NCBI GenBank assembly: GCA_963811605.1 | Contig: CAWESA010000024.1 | Coordinates: 186,001-250,000, forward strand | Length of the DNA: 64,000 bases | Direction: 5' to 3' | From: CAVQLX01 sp963811605 | Lineage (GTDB): Bacteria > Desulfobacterota > Binatia > DP-6 | Part shown: positions 21,926 through 30,127 of the stretch, one piece after another | Numbering within the stretch: the first letter of the stretch is position 1 | Layout: the number at the start of each line of letters is the position of its first letter | Made by a program: the position numbers and the translations under genes | Notes under the pieces: model-generated | Database searches by the model: none | What the model saw: the letters and a program-made list of their open reading frames with translations, nothing else | Told to the model about the DNA's origin: nothing

Positions 21926-22741
21926 TCACGCCTTCCCGGAGTAGAGATCCCAGATCATGCCGCCCTCGCCGCCGTGCTCACCGAGGAGGAACTTCGGATC
22001 GCGCTTGTCGATGTGGCCGACCAGTCCGCCGTAGACACCATATCCCACCAGCTCGCGCAGGCGCGGCGAGAATCCGCGGGCGACCTCGCGCGGGATGCCG
22101 AGCTGCTGGTTCTCCTGCTGGCGGATCCAGCCCGCGCAGTAGTTCATGGCGATGCCCACGCGGCGCTGCCGGGTGCGGTTCGCGCCCCCGCCGTGCCAGA
22201 GGCTGCCGTGCCACACGAGGACGCTCCCGCGCGCCATCTCGGCAGGGATGCTGTCGTAGTGCTCGCCGAAGGCCGGCGAGTGGTCGCGCAGATGCGATCC
22301 CGGGATGACGCGCGTCGCCCCGTTCTCCTCCGTGAAGTCCGTGAGCGCCCACATCGTGTTGCAGACGGTCGCCACGTGCGGCTTCGGCAGCGGCAGGAGC
22401 TGGTCGTCGGCATGGATCGGCTGGGCACGCTCGCCGGGATCGATCCCGATCGACGACAGCGACGACACCAGGCATCCCGGATCGAGGACGCCTTCGACCA
22501 CGGGCAACACCTCGGGGTGCACCGGAATCTGCTGATACAGGATCCCGTGCACGAGGAGGTTGTAGATGCGCACCGTGTGCGCGCCCTCGAAGGCGTTCTT
22601 CGCGGGCTGGATGCCGTACTCCTCCTCGAGCCGCAGCAGGTCCTGGCCGAGGGCCGCCACCAGCTCGGGCTCGATGACGCGCTCGAGGATCGTATAGCCG
22701 TCGCGCGCGATGCGCTCGACGTGGGTCGCGGGCGAATCCAT
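21926..22741 (-). CDS. Phytanoyl-CoA dioxygenase (PhyH) family Fe(II)/2-oxoglutarate oxygenase
   Basis: The 271-residue protein carries the iron-binding facial triad His110-x-Asp112 (PIHADD) and a distal His183 (LWHGGG), with Arg194 well placed for 2-oxoglutarate. PhyH-family enzymes hydroxylate acyl-CoAs or secondary metabolites. I placed the start at the ATG at 22741, where the family's N-terminus begins; longer upstream frames are arginine-rich noise. It is first in a co-directional unit with an NTF2-like protein and a P450. Confidence 0.88.
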   Translation of the reverse strand: MDSPATHVERIARDGYTILERVIEPELVAALGQDLLRLEEEYGIQPAKNAFEGAHTVRIYNLLVHGILYQQIPVHPEVLPVVEGVLDPGCLVSSLSSIGIDPGERAQPIHADDQLLPLPKPHVATVCNTMWALTDFTEENGATRVIPGSHLRDHSPAFGEHYDSIPAEMARGSVLVWHGSLWHGGGANRTRQRRVGIAMNYCAGWIRQQENQQLGIPREVARGFSPRLRELVGYGVYGGLVGHIDKRDPKFLLGEHGGEGGMIWDLYSGKA

Positions 22742-22821
22742 CGACCCATCTCTACCGCATTCTGCACCGTCGATGCGATCCGATCGAGGATTCGGAGGCG
22801 CCGAGCCGATTGTGCAACTTC

Positions 22822-22834
22822 CACGGGTTCCGTG
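22822..22834. repeat. 13-bp perfect palindrome CACGG-GTT-CCGTG
   Basis: A perfect 5-3-5 inverted repeat lies in the divergent intergenic region between the dioxygenase and the Cys-repeat protein, followed by a run of seven A. It could be an operator serving either gene. It has the same 5-GTT-5 geometry, with different arms, as the palindrome at 58187-58199. No regulator is identified. Confidence 0.35.
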
Positions 22835-22910
22835 AAAAAAAGGATCCCCGCGCCCATCGAGCCGTCGTCCCGCCACGCCTCTTCGCGGCCTCTCTGGCCT
22901 GGCACGCCAA

Positions 22911-22935
22911 TTGGTTTCCCACTTTCCCCAACCAA
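22911..22935 (+). promoter_or_regulatory. Leader inverted repeat beside a strong ribosome-binding site
   Basis: TTGGTT (22911-22916) and AACCAA (22930-22935) form a perfect 6-bp inverted repeat with a 13-nt loop. The right arm runs into an ideal AAAGGAGG (22934-22941) that precedes the ATG at 22948. An overlapping CCAATTGG palindrome sits at 22907-22914. Folding in the mRNA could affect stability or ribosome access; this is inference from sequence only. Confidence 0.35.
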
Positions 22936-22947
22936 AGGAGGTCGATC

Positions 22948-23442
22948 ATGAAGCGAAGGACTACTTTCCGTTCACTGGCGGTGCTCGGCGGCCTGCTCCT
23001 CGTGTTCGGGGTGCAGCAAGCCAGGGCCGGTCACGACGACGAGTGCACCTACAAGGGAACCAAGTTCTCCGAGGGCTCGGCGTCCTGCCAGGCCGGCGTG
23101 CAGTTCCGGTGCAACGACGGCGAGTGGAAGTCGGTCGGCGTTGCCTGTAGCGACCAGCCGGTCGCGGCCGCGCAGCCGAACTGCCAGTTCGGCGGCGTGA
23201 CCTATCCCAACGGCACGGCGAGCTGTCAGCAGGGGAACCAGTTCCGTTGCGACAACGGGGCCTGGGCCGCGACGAACGTCGCCTGCCCCGCGGCCGACTC
23301 GCCGATCAAGGTGCTCCCGCAGGGCCGCGGCTGCTCCTTCAACGACGCGCCGGTCGCCCACAACACGGCGATCTGCAAGGCAGGAACGACCTATCTGTGC
23401 AGCGACGGCGACTGGGTCATCCTCGGTACGAAGTGCCGCTAG
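22948..23442 (+). CDS. Secreted protein of three tandem four-Cys repeats
   Basis: A 164-residue protein with a signal peptide (residues about 1-27, cleavage near ARA-GH). The mature part is three consecutive modules, each with exactly the spacing C-x13-C-x7-C-x11-C and an internal DG-W or NG-W, beginning with CTYKG, CQFGG and CSFND. The perfect conservation of spacing implies two disulfides per module and a repeated small beta-fold. I do not recognise the family. The AAAGGAGG ribosome-binding site, stronger than those of most genes here, suggests high expression. Its location should be periplasmic or extracellular. Confidence 0.9.
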   Translation: MKRRTTFRSLAVLGGLLLVFGVQQARAGHDDECTYKGTKFSEGSASCQAGVQFRCNDGEWKSVGVACSDQPVAAAQPNCQFGGVTYPNGTASCQQGNQFRCDNGAWAATNVACPAADSPIKVLPQGRGCSFNDAPVAHNTAICKAGTTYLCSDGDWVILGTKCR

Positions 23443-24126
23443 GCGAGGGCCCACGTCGCATACACGCCGGCTAGCCCCTGGATCGTCCGCGATCCGATCG
23501 AGTTCGCCGCGTCCTGCCGGTCGTCGGCAGGACGCGGCGACTCGCGTCGGGCCGATGCGTCGAGAGCTCGCGGTCGGTCACAGCGCGTGCGTCGAGCATC
23601 GAGGAGGGCATCTCCGTAGGCGCTGCGCTGGCAGAGACCGGCGGCTCGGCGGTACACGTTCTCGACCTGCACGGCCTCGAGCTCTCGCGCCGGCGGGTTT
23701 CGGCCCTCACAGTCGTCGACGGCGTGTACAAGCTCGTGCAGCAATGACGCCACGGGGTCGCGTAGCACCGGACGGGTGGGGTCGCCGTCGCAGGCGCTCT
23801 CGAGCTTCGAGCGCAATCCGGGATTCCAGACGATGAGTCCCCGGCGGTCCTCGCCGTGCGGCTCGAGCAGGTTGCGGCTGGCGGTCACATCCGTGCAGAT
23901 CTCATAGCGACCCGTTGCAGCGCTCGAACCTGCCGACCATGTCGGCGATGCGGCAGGATTCCCCGCAAGGATCGACGCTGCGCCGCATGCTGTCGAGGGC
24001 GGCAGCCACGCGGGCCGCATCCGTGGGGTGCCGGCACGGAATGGAACGCGTGGCCGGGGCGCCGCCTATCAGAAGCACCGCGATCGCGACCGCGGCTCGC
24101 CGCGAGGCGGCCGCGCGCCCGCTCAC
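23439..24126 (-). pseudogene. Frameshifted secreted HEXXH metalloprotease-like gene
   Basis: From a GTG at 24126 one frame encodes a signal peptide (hydrophobic AVAIAVLLIGGA) and a Cys-containing N-terminal domain, ending at a TGA near 23902. An overlapping frame then continues with RYEICTDVTASRNLLE and LLHELVHAVDDCEG, an HEXXH zinc-protease signature, plus ELEAVQVENVYR, whose Glu could be the third ligand. The two frames join naturally if one extra base lies around 23907-23913. It is either a genuine pseudogene or a sequencing/assembly indel. The C-terminal 60 residues also look noisy. Confidence 0.55.
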
Positions 24127-24548
24127 GCCGGACCCTGCGGCCTGGTCAGCGTGCGAGCGTGGAGCGATGCCATCGGTCCAGCCTGCTGCCACAGCGACGC
24201 GAGCGTCGTCAAATACGGCGCTCTCTCGGCCGGGATCGCCGCCGACGCTCGGTCGGCTCGACGCGGCCGGGATCGATACCGGTCTCGGTCGCCCGTGCGG
24301 TCGGCGATCCACGCCGCTCGAGGCGAATCCGGCAGCGAGGGGATCGGGGCCGACGCCCCGTTGGGGAGTGACGGGACTTCGACAGGGCCTTGCGCATTTG
24401 CAAGCTCGCCAACGCACGATGATCGTACGATTGTACGGCTTCTCAAGCCACTCATCGCCGGATATAGTCCGAGCTGCCGGGCCCTGCCCAGGTCCGCATC
24501 ACGCAGGTTGAAGTCCGACAATCTTCCCTGGAGGAGGCCGCCTTTTGT

Positions 24549-27500
24549 TTGTCCGCACCACGCTGCTCAGCCATCGTCCTGACCGTCGCATCGACCACCC
24601 ACGCCGCGGTCCCCGCCGGATTCCAGGACACCTCGGTCGTGTCCGGTCTGTCGCAGCCCACCGCGCTCGCGTTCGCACCCGACGGCCGGCTGTTCGTGAC
24701 GGAGAGGGCGGACGGGCGGATCCGCATCGTCAAGAACGGCGCGCTCCTGACGACGCCGTTCCTCGACCTCGGCCAGGTGCTCAAGGCGCCGCTCACGTTC
24801 GACAACTACTCCGAGCGCGGTCTGCTCGGCCTCGCGATCGATCCCGGATTCCCCGCCGCGCCGTACGTCTACCTGTACTACTCGGTCTGCAAGGTCGCCG
24901 GATCGGGTTCGTGCCAGGTGGCGAAGAATCGCGTCGCACGCGTCACCGCCGGCTACCAGGGCAATGCGGATCGCGCCGACCCTGCGAGCCACGTCGTGCT
25001 GCTGGACGACATCGACTCCGACACCGGCATCCACAATGCCGGCTGGCTCGGCATCGGGCCCATCGACGGCACCCTCTACGTCTCGGTCGGCGACAGCGGC
25101 ACCGGCGGCGCCAAGGCGCAGGACCTGGCGTCGCTCAGCGGCAAGGTGCTGCGCCTCGAGCGCGACGGAAGCATCCCGTTCGACAATCCCTTCGTCGGCC
25201 TGTTCGGCGCGCGCCCCGAGGTGTTCGCGCTCGGCTTCCGCAATCCGTGGCGGTGCCGGTTCCATCCCGACGGGCGCCTGTTCTGCGGCGACGTCGGACA
25301 GGCGGCCTGGGAGGAGATCGACTGGGTCGTCTCCGGCGGCAACTACGGCTGGCCGACGACCGAGGGCGACTTCAGCTCCTCGTCCTACCCGCAGTTCGTT
25401 CGCCCGCTCTACGCCTACGATCACAGCGCCGGCGGCTCCATCACCGGCGGTGACTTCGGCTCGGAGATCAACTTCCCGGGCAACTACCAGCAGAGCTACT
25501 TCTTCGGTGACTACTCCTGGCAGTGGATCAAGCGCGCGCTGCTCGCAGCCGACGGCGTGACCGTGCTGTCGGTGACGGACTTCGCGAATCCGGCCGGCGG
25601 CGTGGTCGACATCCTCGCCGGGCCAGACGGCGCGCTCTGGTACTCCAACATCTTCGACGGCACCATCCACCGCATCGCGACCACGGGCTCGAACCGGCCG
25701 CCGGTGGCGCGCGCCACCGCCACGCCGGCCCAGGGCGCGGCGCCGCTCGCGGTGCAGTTCTCGGCCAGCGAGTCCGCCGACCCCGATGGCGACCCGATCA
25801 CGGTGGCGTGGAACTTCGGCGACGGCACGCCGATCTCGACCGCACTGTCACCGGCCCACACGTACACGGCACCCGGCGGCTACACCGTCACGCTCACCGT
25901 GAGCGACGGGCGCACGCCGACGCCCGGAACGGATTCCACGACCGTGCCGATCACCGTGGGCACGCCGCCCGTGGTGACGATCAGCCAGCCGGTCGCCAGC
26001 ACGCTCTTCCAGGGCGGTCAGACGATCAACCTGGCGGGCAGCGCCACCGATGCCGAGGACGGGACGCTGCCGGCGTCCGCGCTGCATTGGGAGATCCGCT
26101 TCCATCACGCGGACCACTGGCATCCCTTCCTGAACGACCTGCAGGGATCGCCGCAGTCCTTCGTCACGGCGACCACCGGCCACACCGAGACCGACGTCAG
26201 CTACTGGATCATCCTGCGGGCCACGGATTCCTCGGGCCTGACGGGCGAGACGGAGATCTACCTCCAGCCCCGCCTCGTCACCCTGCGACTCGACACCGGT
26301 CCTTCCGGCTTGCAGATCACGCTCGACGGACAGCCGGTGACGACACCGCTCGACGCGCCCGGCGTCGTCGGCGTCATCCGCACGCTCGGCGCGCCGTCGC
26401 CCCAGGGATCGAATACGTTCAACCGGTGGTCGGACGGGGGCGTACAGGTGCACACGATCAGCACCCCGGCGAGCAACACGACCTACACCGCCTTCTTCGA
26501 CGGGCCGGCTCCGACCACCACCAGCTCGACCGCCCCGTCGCCGACCACGTCGACCACGCCCACGACGATCCCGCCGGCGACCACGACGACCAGCACGACG
26601 CTGCCCCCGGCCGGCAGCAACTTGATGGCCAGCGGTAGTCCGACCGCCTACGTCACGGAGCCCGGTGGCGGCGGCAGCAAGGACATCAACGTCATCCGCG
26701 ACGGCGTGAAGCCCGCGCCGGGGTCCACCGACAGCACGCTCCAGTACGACACGTACAACGGCAACGCCACGCGGACGAGCGACTGGATCGGCGCCACGTG
26801 GGCGACGCAGCAGGTGTTCGGGCGCGTCGTGTTCCAGGAAGGCAAGCACTTCGACGGCGGCGGCTGCTTCGCCACCATGAAGCTCCAGGTGCGTCAGAAC
26901 GGCGTCTGGGCGGACGTCCCGAACGTCACCTGGTCGCCGGCCTACGACGGCTGCGACGGCGTCAACTTCGAGACCTACACCGCCACGTTCCCCGGCATCG
27001 CCGGGGACGGCATCCGCGTGTGGGGCACCATGGGCACGGACCCGAACGGGAACCTGACCACGTTCATCTCGTGCGCCGAGCTGGAGGTCTACGCCGGCAT
27101 GCTGCCGACCACCACGCTCCCCACCACCACGCTGCCGACGACCACGACCACCACCAGCACCACCACGACGACGACGCGTCCGACGACGACCAGCACGACG
27201 GCGGCGCCGACGACCACCACGACCGCACCGCCCTCGCCGACCACCACCACCCTCCCACCGCCCGCCGGCGGCAACCTGATGCCGACCGGCACCCCGATCG
27301 CCTACGTCACGCTGCCCGGCGGCGGCGGCAGCAAGGACATCGACGTGATCCGCGACGGCGTGAAGCCGCCCGCAGGATCGGGCGACAGCACGCAGCAGTA
27401 CGACACCTACAACGGCGTCACGACACGTCCCAACGACTGGATCGGCGCCACGTGGGCCGGCACGCAGAGCTTCGGTCGCCTCGTCTTCCAGGAGGGCAAG

Positions 27501-28334
27501 CACTTCGACGGCGGCGGGTGCTTCGCCACCATCAAGATCCAGGTGCGGCAGAGCGGCGTCTGGACGGACGTTCCGAATGCCGTCTGGTCGCCGGCGTATC
27601 GCGGCTGCGACGGCGTCAACTTCGAGACCTACACCGTGACCTTCCCGCCCGTGACCGGTGACGGCATCCGCGTGTGGGGGACCATGGGCACGGACCCGAA
27701 CGGGAACCTGACCACCTTCATCTCGTGCGGCGAGCTCGAGGTCTATCCGGGCTCGCCATCCAGCACGACCACCGTGCCCACCACCACGACGTCGAGCACC
27801 TCGACGACCCAGCCGACGGCGACCACGACCACGTCACCGAGCACCACGACGACGATTCCCGGCACGCGCTGGTTCGGGACCCGCACGATCGGCAGCCAGC
27901 GCACCAACAACACGGCCGACAACAAGCGCCTCTCCCCTTTCCCGCTCACCGAAGCCGGGACGGTCACCCGGCTCGTGATGCTGCTGGCGAGTCCCGCCGG
28001 CGGCTCCCAGCGCACCCGGGCGGTGATCTACGCCGACGCCGGCGGCGCACCCGGCGCCCTGGTCGCCATCGGCCCCGAGATCGCGGTCACGGCGTCACCC
28101 GACGGAGAGTGGGTGCCGCTCCCCTTCGCCTCACCCGTTCCGCTGACGCCGGGCACCTACTGGCTCGGCACCATCACCGGGACGACCAGCAGCGCGACCC
28201 ATCACTACATCGGCACCACGCCGAAGTCGCGCGCGTACGGCTGGGATCCGTACGGCGACGGGGCGACCGATCCCGCCGGCGCGATGCAGTCCAGCCCCGG
28301 ACCGATCTCGATCTACGCCGAGTACACGCCGTGA
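24549..28334 (+). CDS. Large secreted PQQ-sugar-dehydrogenase-like propeller / PKD / duplicated-domain protein on Thr-rich stalks
   Basis: A 1,261-residue exported protein. Residues about 25-380 match the soluble aldose/glucose-sorbosone dehydrogenase six-bladed propeller (GLSQPTALAFAPDGRLFVTE, NYGWPTTEG). About 390-475 is a PKD domain (WNFGDG). Residues 689-848 and 907-1066 are two copies of a 160-residue domain; a C-terminal beta-domain spans about 1105-1261. Three Thr/Pro/Ser linkers (about 650-688, 849-906, 1070-1104) separate them, probably as glycosylated stalks. A TTG start is used, 11 nt after GGAGGAGG. The function may be surface carbohydrate binding or oxidation; enzyme activity is not proven. 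Confidence 0.88.
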   Translation: MSAPRCSAIVLTVASTTHAAVPAGFQDTSVVSGLSQPTALAFAPDGRLFVTERADGRIRIVKNGALLTTPFLDLGQVLKAPLTFDNYSERGLLGLAIDPGFPAAPYVYLYYSVCKVAGSGSCQVAKNRVARVTAGYQGNADRADPASHVVLLDDIDSDTGIHNAGWLGIGPIDGTLYVSVGDSGTGGAKAQDLASLSGKVLRLERDGSIPFDNPFVGLFGARPEVFALGFRNPWRCRFHPDGRLFCGDVGQAAWEEIDWVVSGGNYGWPTTEGDFSSSSYPQFVRPLYAYDHSAGGSITGGDFGSEINFPGNYQQSYFFGDYSWQWIKRALLAADGVTVLSVTDFANPAGGVVDILAGPDGALWYSNIFDGTIHRIATTGSNRPPVARATATPAQGAAPLAVQFSASESADPDGDPITVAWNFGDGTPISTALSPAHTYTAPGGYTVTLTVSDGRTPTPGTDSTTVPITVGTPPVVTISQPVASTLFQGGQTINLAGSATDAEDGTLPASALHWEIRFHHADHWHPFLNDLQGSPQSFVTATTGHTETDVSYWIILRATDSSGLTGETEIYLQPRLVTLRLDTGPSGLQITLDGQPVTTPLDAPGVVGVIRTLGAPSPQGSNTFNRWSDGGVQVHTISTPASNTTYTAFFDGPAPTTTSSTAPSPTTSTTPTTIPPATTTTSTTLPPAGSNLMASGSPTAYVTEPGGGGSKDINVIRDGVKPAPGSTDSTLQYDTYNGNATRTSDWIGATWATQQVFGRVVFQEGKHFDGGGCFATMKLQVRQNGVWADVPNVTWSPAYDGCDGVNFETYTATFPGIAGDGIRVWGTMGTDPNGNLTTFISCAELEVYAGMLPTTTLPTTTLPTTTTTTSTTTTTTRPTTTSTTAAPTTTTTAPPSPTTTTLPPPAGGNLMPTGTPIAYVTLPGGGGSKDIDVIRDGVKPPAGSGDSTQQYDTYNGVTTRPNDWIGATWAGTQSFGRLVFQEGKHFDGGGCFATIKIQVRQSGVWTDVPNAVWSPAYRGCDGVNFETYTVTFPPVTGDGIRVWGTMGTDPNGNLTTFISCGELEVYPGSPSSTTTVPTTTTSSTSTTQPTATTTTSPSTTTTIPGTRWFGTRTIGSQRTNNTADNKRLSPFPLTEAGTVTRLVMLLASPAGGSQRTRAVIYADAGGAPGALVAIGPEIAVTASPDGEWVPLPFASPVPLTPGTYWLGTITGTTSSATHHYIGTTPKSRAYGWDPYGDGATDPAGAMQSSPGPISIYAEYTP
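26613..27092 (+). repeat. Intragenic duplicated domain, copy 1
   Basis: This 480-bp unit encodes 160 residues starting at GSNLMASGSP and ending ELEVY. It aligns with 27267-27746 from end to end without an indel (offset exactly 654 bp). Shared landmarks are GGGGSKDI, VIRDGVKP, EGKHFDGGGCFAT, CDGVNFETYT and GTMGTDPNGNLTTFISC. Identity was not computed. Confidence 0.9.
27105..27260 (+). repeat. Low-complexity Thr-codon tract (stalk linker)
   Basis: A dense run of ACC/ACG codons encodes a Thr/Pro/Ser linker between the two duplicated domains. Similar but shorter tracts occur at about 26500-26612 and 27760-27865. Such tracts are prone to slippage and assembly error and probably mark extended, glycosylated segments outside the cell. 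Confidence 0.85.
27267..27746 (+). repeat. Intragenic duplicated domain, copy 2
   Basis: Second 480-bp copy of the domain at 26613-27092, encoding residues 907-1066 and starting GGNLMPTGTP. Four Cys positions per copy (GGGCFA, RGCDG/DGCDG, FISC and neighbours) are largely shared. The fold may be discoidin-like, but that is a guess. The low divergence suggests a recent duplication or gene conversion. Confidence 0.9.
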
Positions 28335-28344
28335 GCGGCACGAC

Positions 28345-29151
28345 TCATGGGGCCGACGGCTTGCGGCCGACGACGACCAGCGCGCGCGTGGACGCGCGGG
28401 GTGGCCGGAAGCGATAGTCGCCGCACGTCGCCTCGACCTCGAAGCCGGTGTGCCGGTAGAGGAGCTCGAGCTCGCGCGGGAAATACACGTGGCTCTCGAA
28501 GTCGCTCACCCAGCGATCGGCGGGTCGCTCGGGCGCGAACTTGTCGTACAGGAAGCGGATGCTGGCGCGCTGCTCGTGCGGCGCGTACTCCGTCGTCTTG
28601 TAGCGTACGAGCCGGCGGCCCTCGTCGTCGCTCGTGTCGCCGTCGATCTCGAGCCAGGCGCGCGGCGGCTGGCGAAGCGAGTCGGCGTAGACGGTCAGAT
28701 CGGGCATGGCGACGTCGACCACGAACCGGCCGCCGCCGGTGAGATTCGCGTGCGCGCGGCGCCACGCCGCCAGCTGGTCGTCGAGGCCGAGCAGGTGGCT
28801 GACCGACGCGCACGGCACCAGGATCAAGTCGAACGCCTCCGGCGCCTCCCAGGTGCGCATGTCTCCGGTCACCAGCTCGACGCGCTCGCGCGCCGTCGAC
28901 GGCGCTTCGGCCAGCTTGCGCCCCGCCTCCTCGAGCATGGTCTCGGAGACGTCGAGCGCCGTGATCGTGAAGCCGGCACGCGCAGCGAGCTGCGCCAGCG
29001 GCACGGTCACCCGCCCGCTTCCCGCCCCCAGCTCGAGCACACGCCGCGGCCGCAACCGGCCGGTCAGCTCGACGAAGAAGGCGACGTCCTTGTCGTCGTC
29101 CTCGTGCTCGAGGTCGTAGTCGCCGGGGCGGCGGTAGATCTCGTCGTCCAT
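28345..29151 (-). CDS. Class I SAM-dependent methyltransferase
   Basis: A 268-residue Rossmann methyltransferase. Motif I is VLELGAGSGRVTVPLAQ (about residue 38), followed by an acidic residue in ITALDVS for the SAM ribose and GDMRTW as motif II. The substrate is unknown. It starts at ATG 29151 with weak ribosome-binding sequence, 9 bp downstream of the transglutaminase gene on the same strand, so the two may be co-transcribed. It converges with the large secreted protein gene. Confidence 0.88.
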   Translation of the reverse strand: MDDEIYRRPGDYDLEHEDDDKDVAFFVELTGRLRPRRVLELGAGSGRVTVPLAQLAARAGFTITALDVSETMLEEAGRKLAEAPSTARERVELVTGDMRTWEAPEAFDLILVPCASVSHLLGLDDQLAAWRRAHANLTGGGRFVVDVAMPDLTVYADSLRQPPRAWLEIDGDTSDDEGRRLVRYKTTEYAPHEQRASIRFLYDKFAPERPADRWVSDFESHVYFPRELELLYRHTGFEVEATCGDYRFRPPRASTRALVVVGRKPSAP

Positions 29152-29160
29152 CGCCGGTCT

Positions 29161-30018
29161 TCACCCCTCCGGCATGGCCTCGACGTTGACGGTCATGCCG
29201 AGGAAGTCGGATGCCGCCCCGGTCCAGGTGCCGGAGACGGGGATCGCCTGCGCGGGATCGCGCGTCACGGCGACCCGCACGAGCTTCTGCCCGCCGAGCA
29301 GCGCGTTGGTGGGATCGAACTCCACCCAGCCGCCGCCGGGCAGATAGATCTGGACCCAGGCGTGCGTCGCGCCGCCGCCGACCGCCCGGTCGTCGTACAG
29401 GTAGCCGGAGACGAAGCGGGCTGCGAATCCGAGGCTGCGTGCCGCTTCCATCATCAGGAGCGCGAAGTCGCGACACGTACCCGAGCCGCGCTGCAGGGTC
29501 TCGACCGGACTCTGCGTCCCCTCCTCCTCGCGCGCCTCGTAGCGGAACTCGCGGCGGATGTCGGCCGTCATGTCGACCAGGAGCGCCTGGGTGTCGGTCT
29601 CGCCCGGCGAGGCTGCGAAGCGGCGCGCCCACTGGTCGACCTTGTGCTCGGGATCCGGGTAGTGCCGCTCCATGGTGCGCCCGAGATCGGGCATCTCCTC
29701 GGCCGAGTAGCTGAACGGGTGGGTGCGGGCATACGCCTCGATGGGAAACTCGAGCGCGACCGAAGGGTAGTGCTCGAGGCGGATCGTGCTCACGAAGCGG
29801 AGCTGGACCGCCGGCTCGGCGAACGAGGCGACCGCGATCGAGTTCCCGAAGACGTCGTGCAGCCAGCGGATGCGCGCATTGGGGCCGATCTCGAGCCCCG
29901 TCGACAGGACCCTCAAGTCGTGGCTGTCGCGGGGCCGGAACATGAGGCGGTGGTCTCCGAACTGGACCGGCCGAGCATACTGGTAGCTGGTCGTATGGCG
30001 AATCGTGACGACGGGCAT
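29161..30018 (-). CDS. Transglutaminase-like cysteine protease
   Basis: The 285-residue protein has an N-terminal bacterial transglutaminase beta-domain (IRHTTSYQYARPVQFGDHRLMFRPR) and a transglutaminase core with Cys in GSGTCRDFA, His in THAWVQIYLP and Asp in FDPTNAL. In bacteria such proteins usually act as peptidases or amidases, not cross-linkers. The ATG at 30018 is preferred over a GTG at 30042 because the family begins there. No signal peptide is visible, so it is probably cytoplasmic. It lies upstream of the methyltransferase. Confidence 0.88.
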   Translation of the reverse strand: MPVVTIRHTTSYQYARPVQFGDHRLMFRPRDSHDLRVLSTGLEIGPNARIRWLHDVFGNSIAVASFAEPAVQLRFVSTIRLEHYPSVALEFPIEAYARTHPFSYSAEEMPDLGRTMERHYPDPEHKVDQWARRFAASPGETDTQALLVDMTADIRREFRYEAREEEGTQSPVETLQRGSGTCRDFALLMMEAARSLGFAARFVSGYLYDDRAVGGGATHAWVQIYLPGGGWVEFDPTNALLGGQKLVRVAVTRDPAQAIPVSGTWTGAASDFLGMTVNVEAMPEG

Positions 30019-30127
30019 GACGAGCGTGTACGGCGGATGCACGCCGCATGCCAGCGGGGGACACTCCCGCGACCGGGACGGCGGCCGGGCAGCCGTCGGG
30101 CACGTGTAGAAACGAGTACGCCGAACT

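Noticed and set aside
22822..22841. Hairpin followed by A7 as a transcription terminator
   Set aside because: For the plus strand the tail is A, not T, and for the minus strand the T run precedes the hairpin, so it does not fit an intrinsic terminator.
27105..27260. Short tandem repeats considered as a CRISPR-like array
   Set aside because: They are in-frame Thr codons in a secreted protein, with no direct repeat/spacer pattern and no cas genes.
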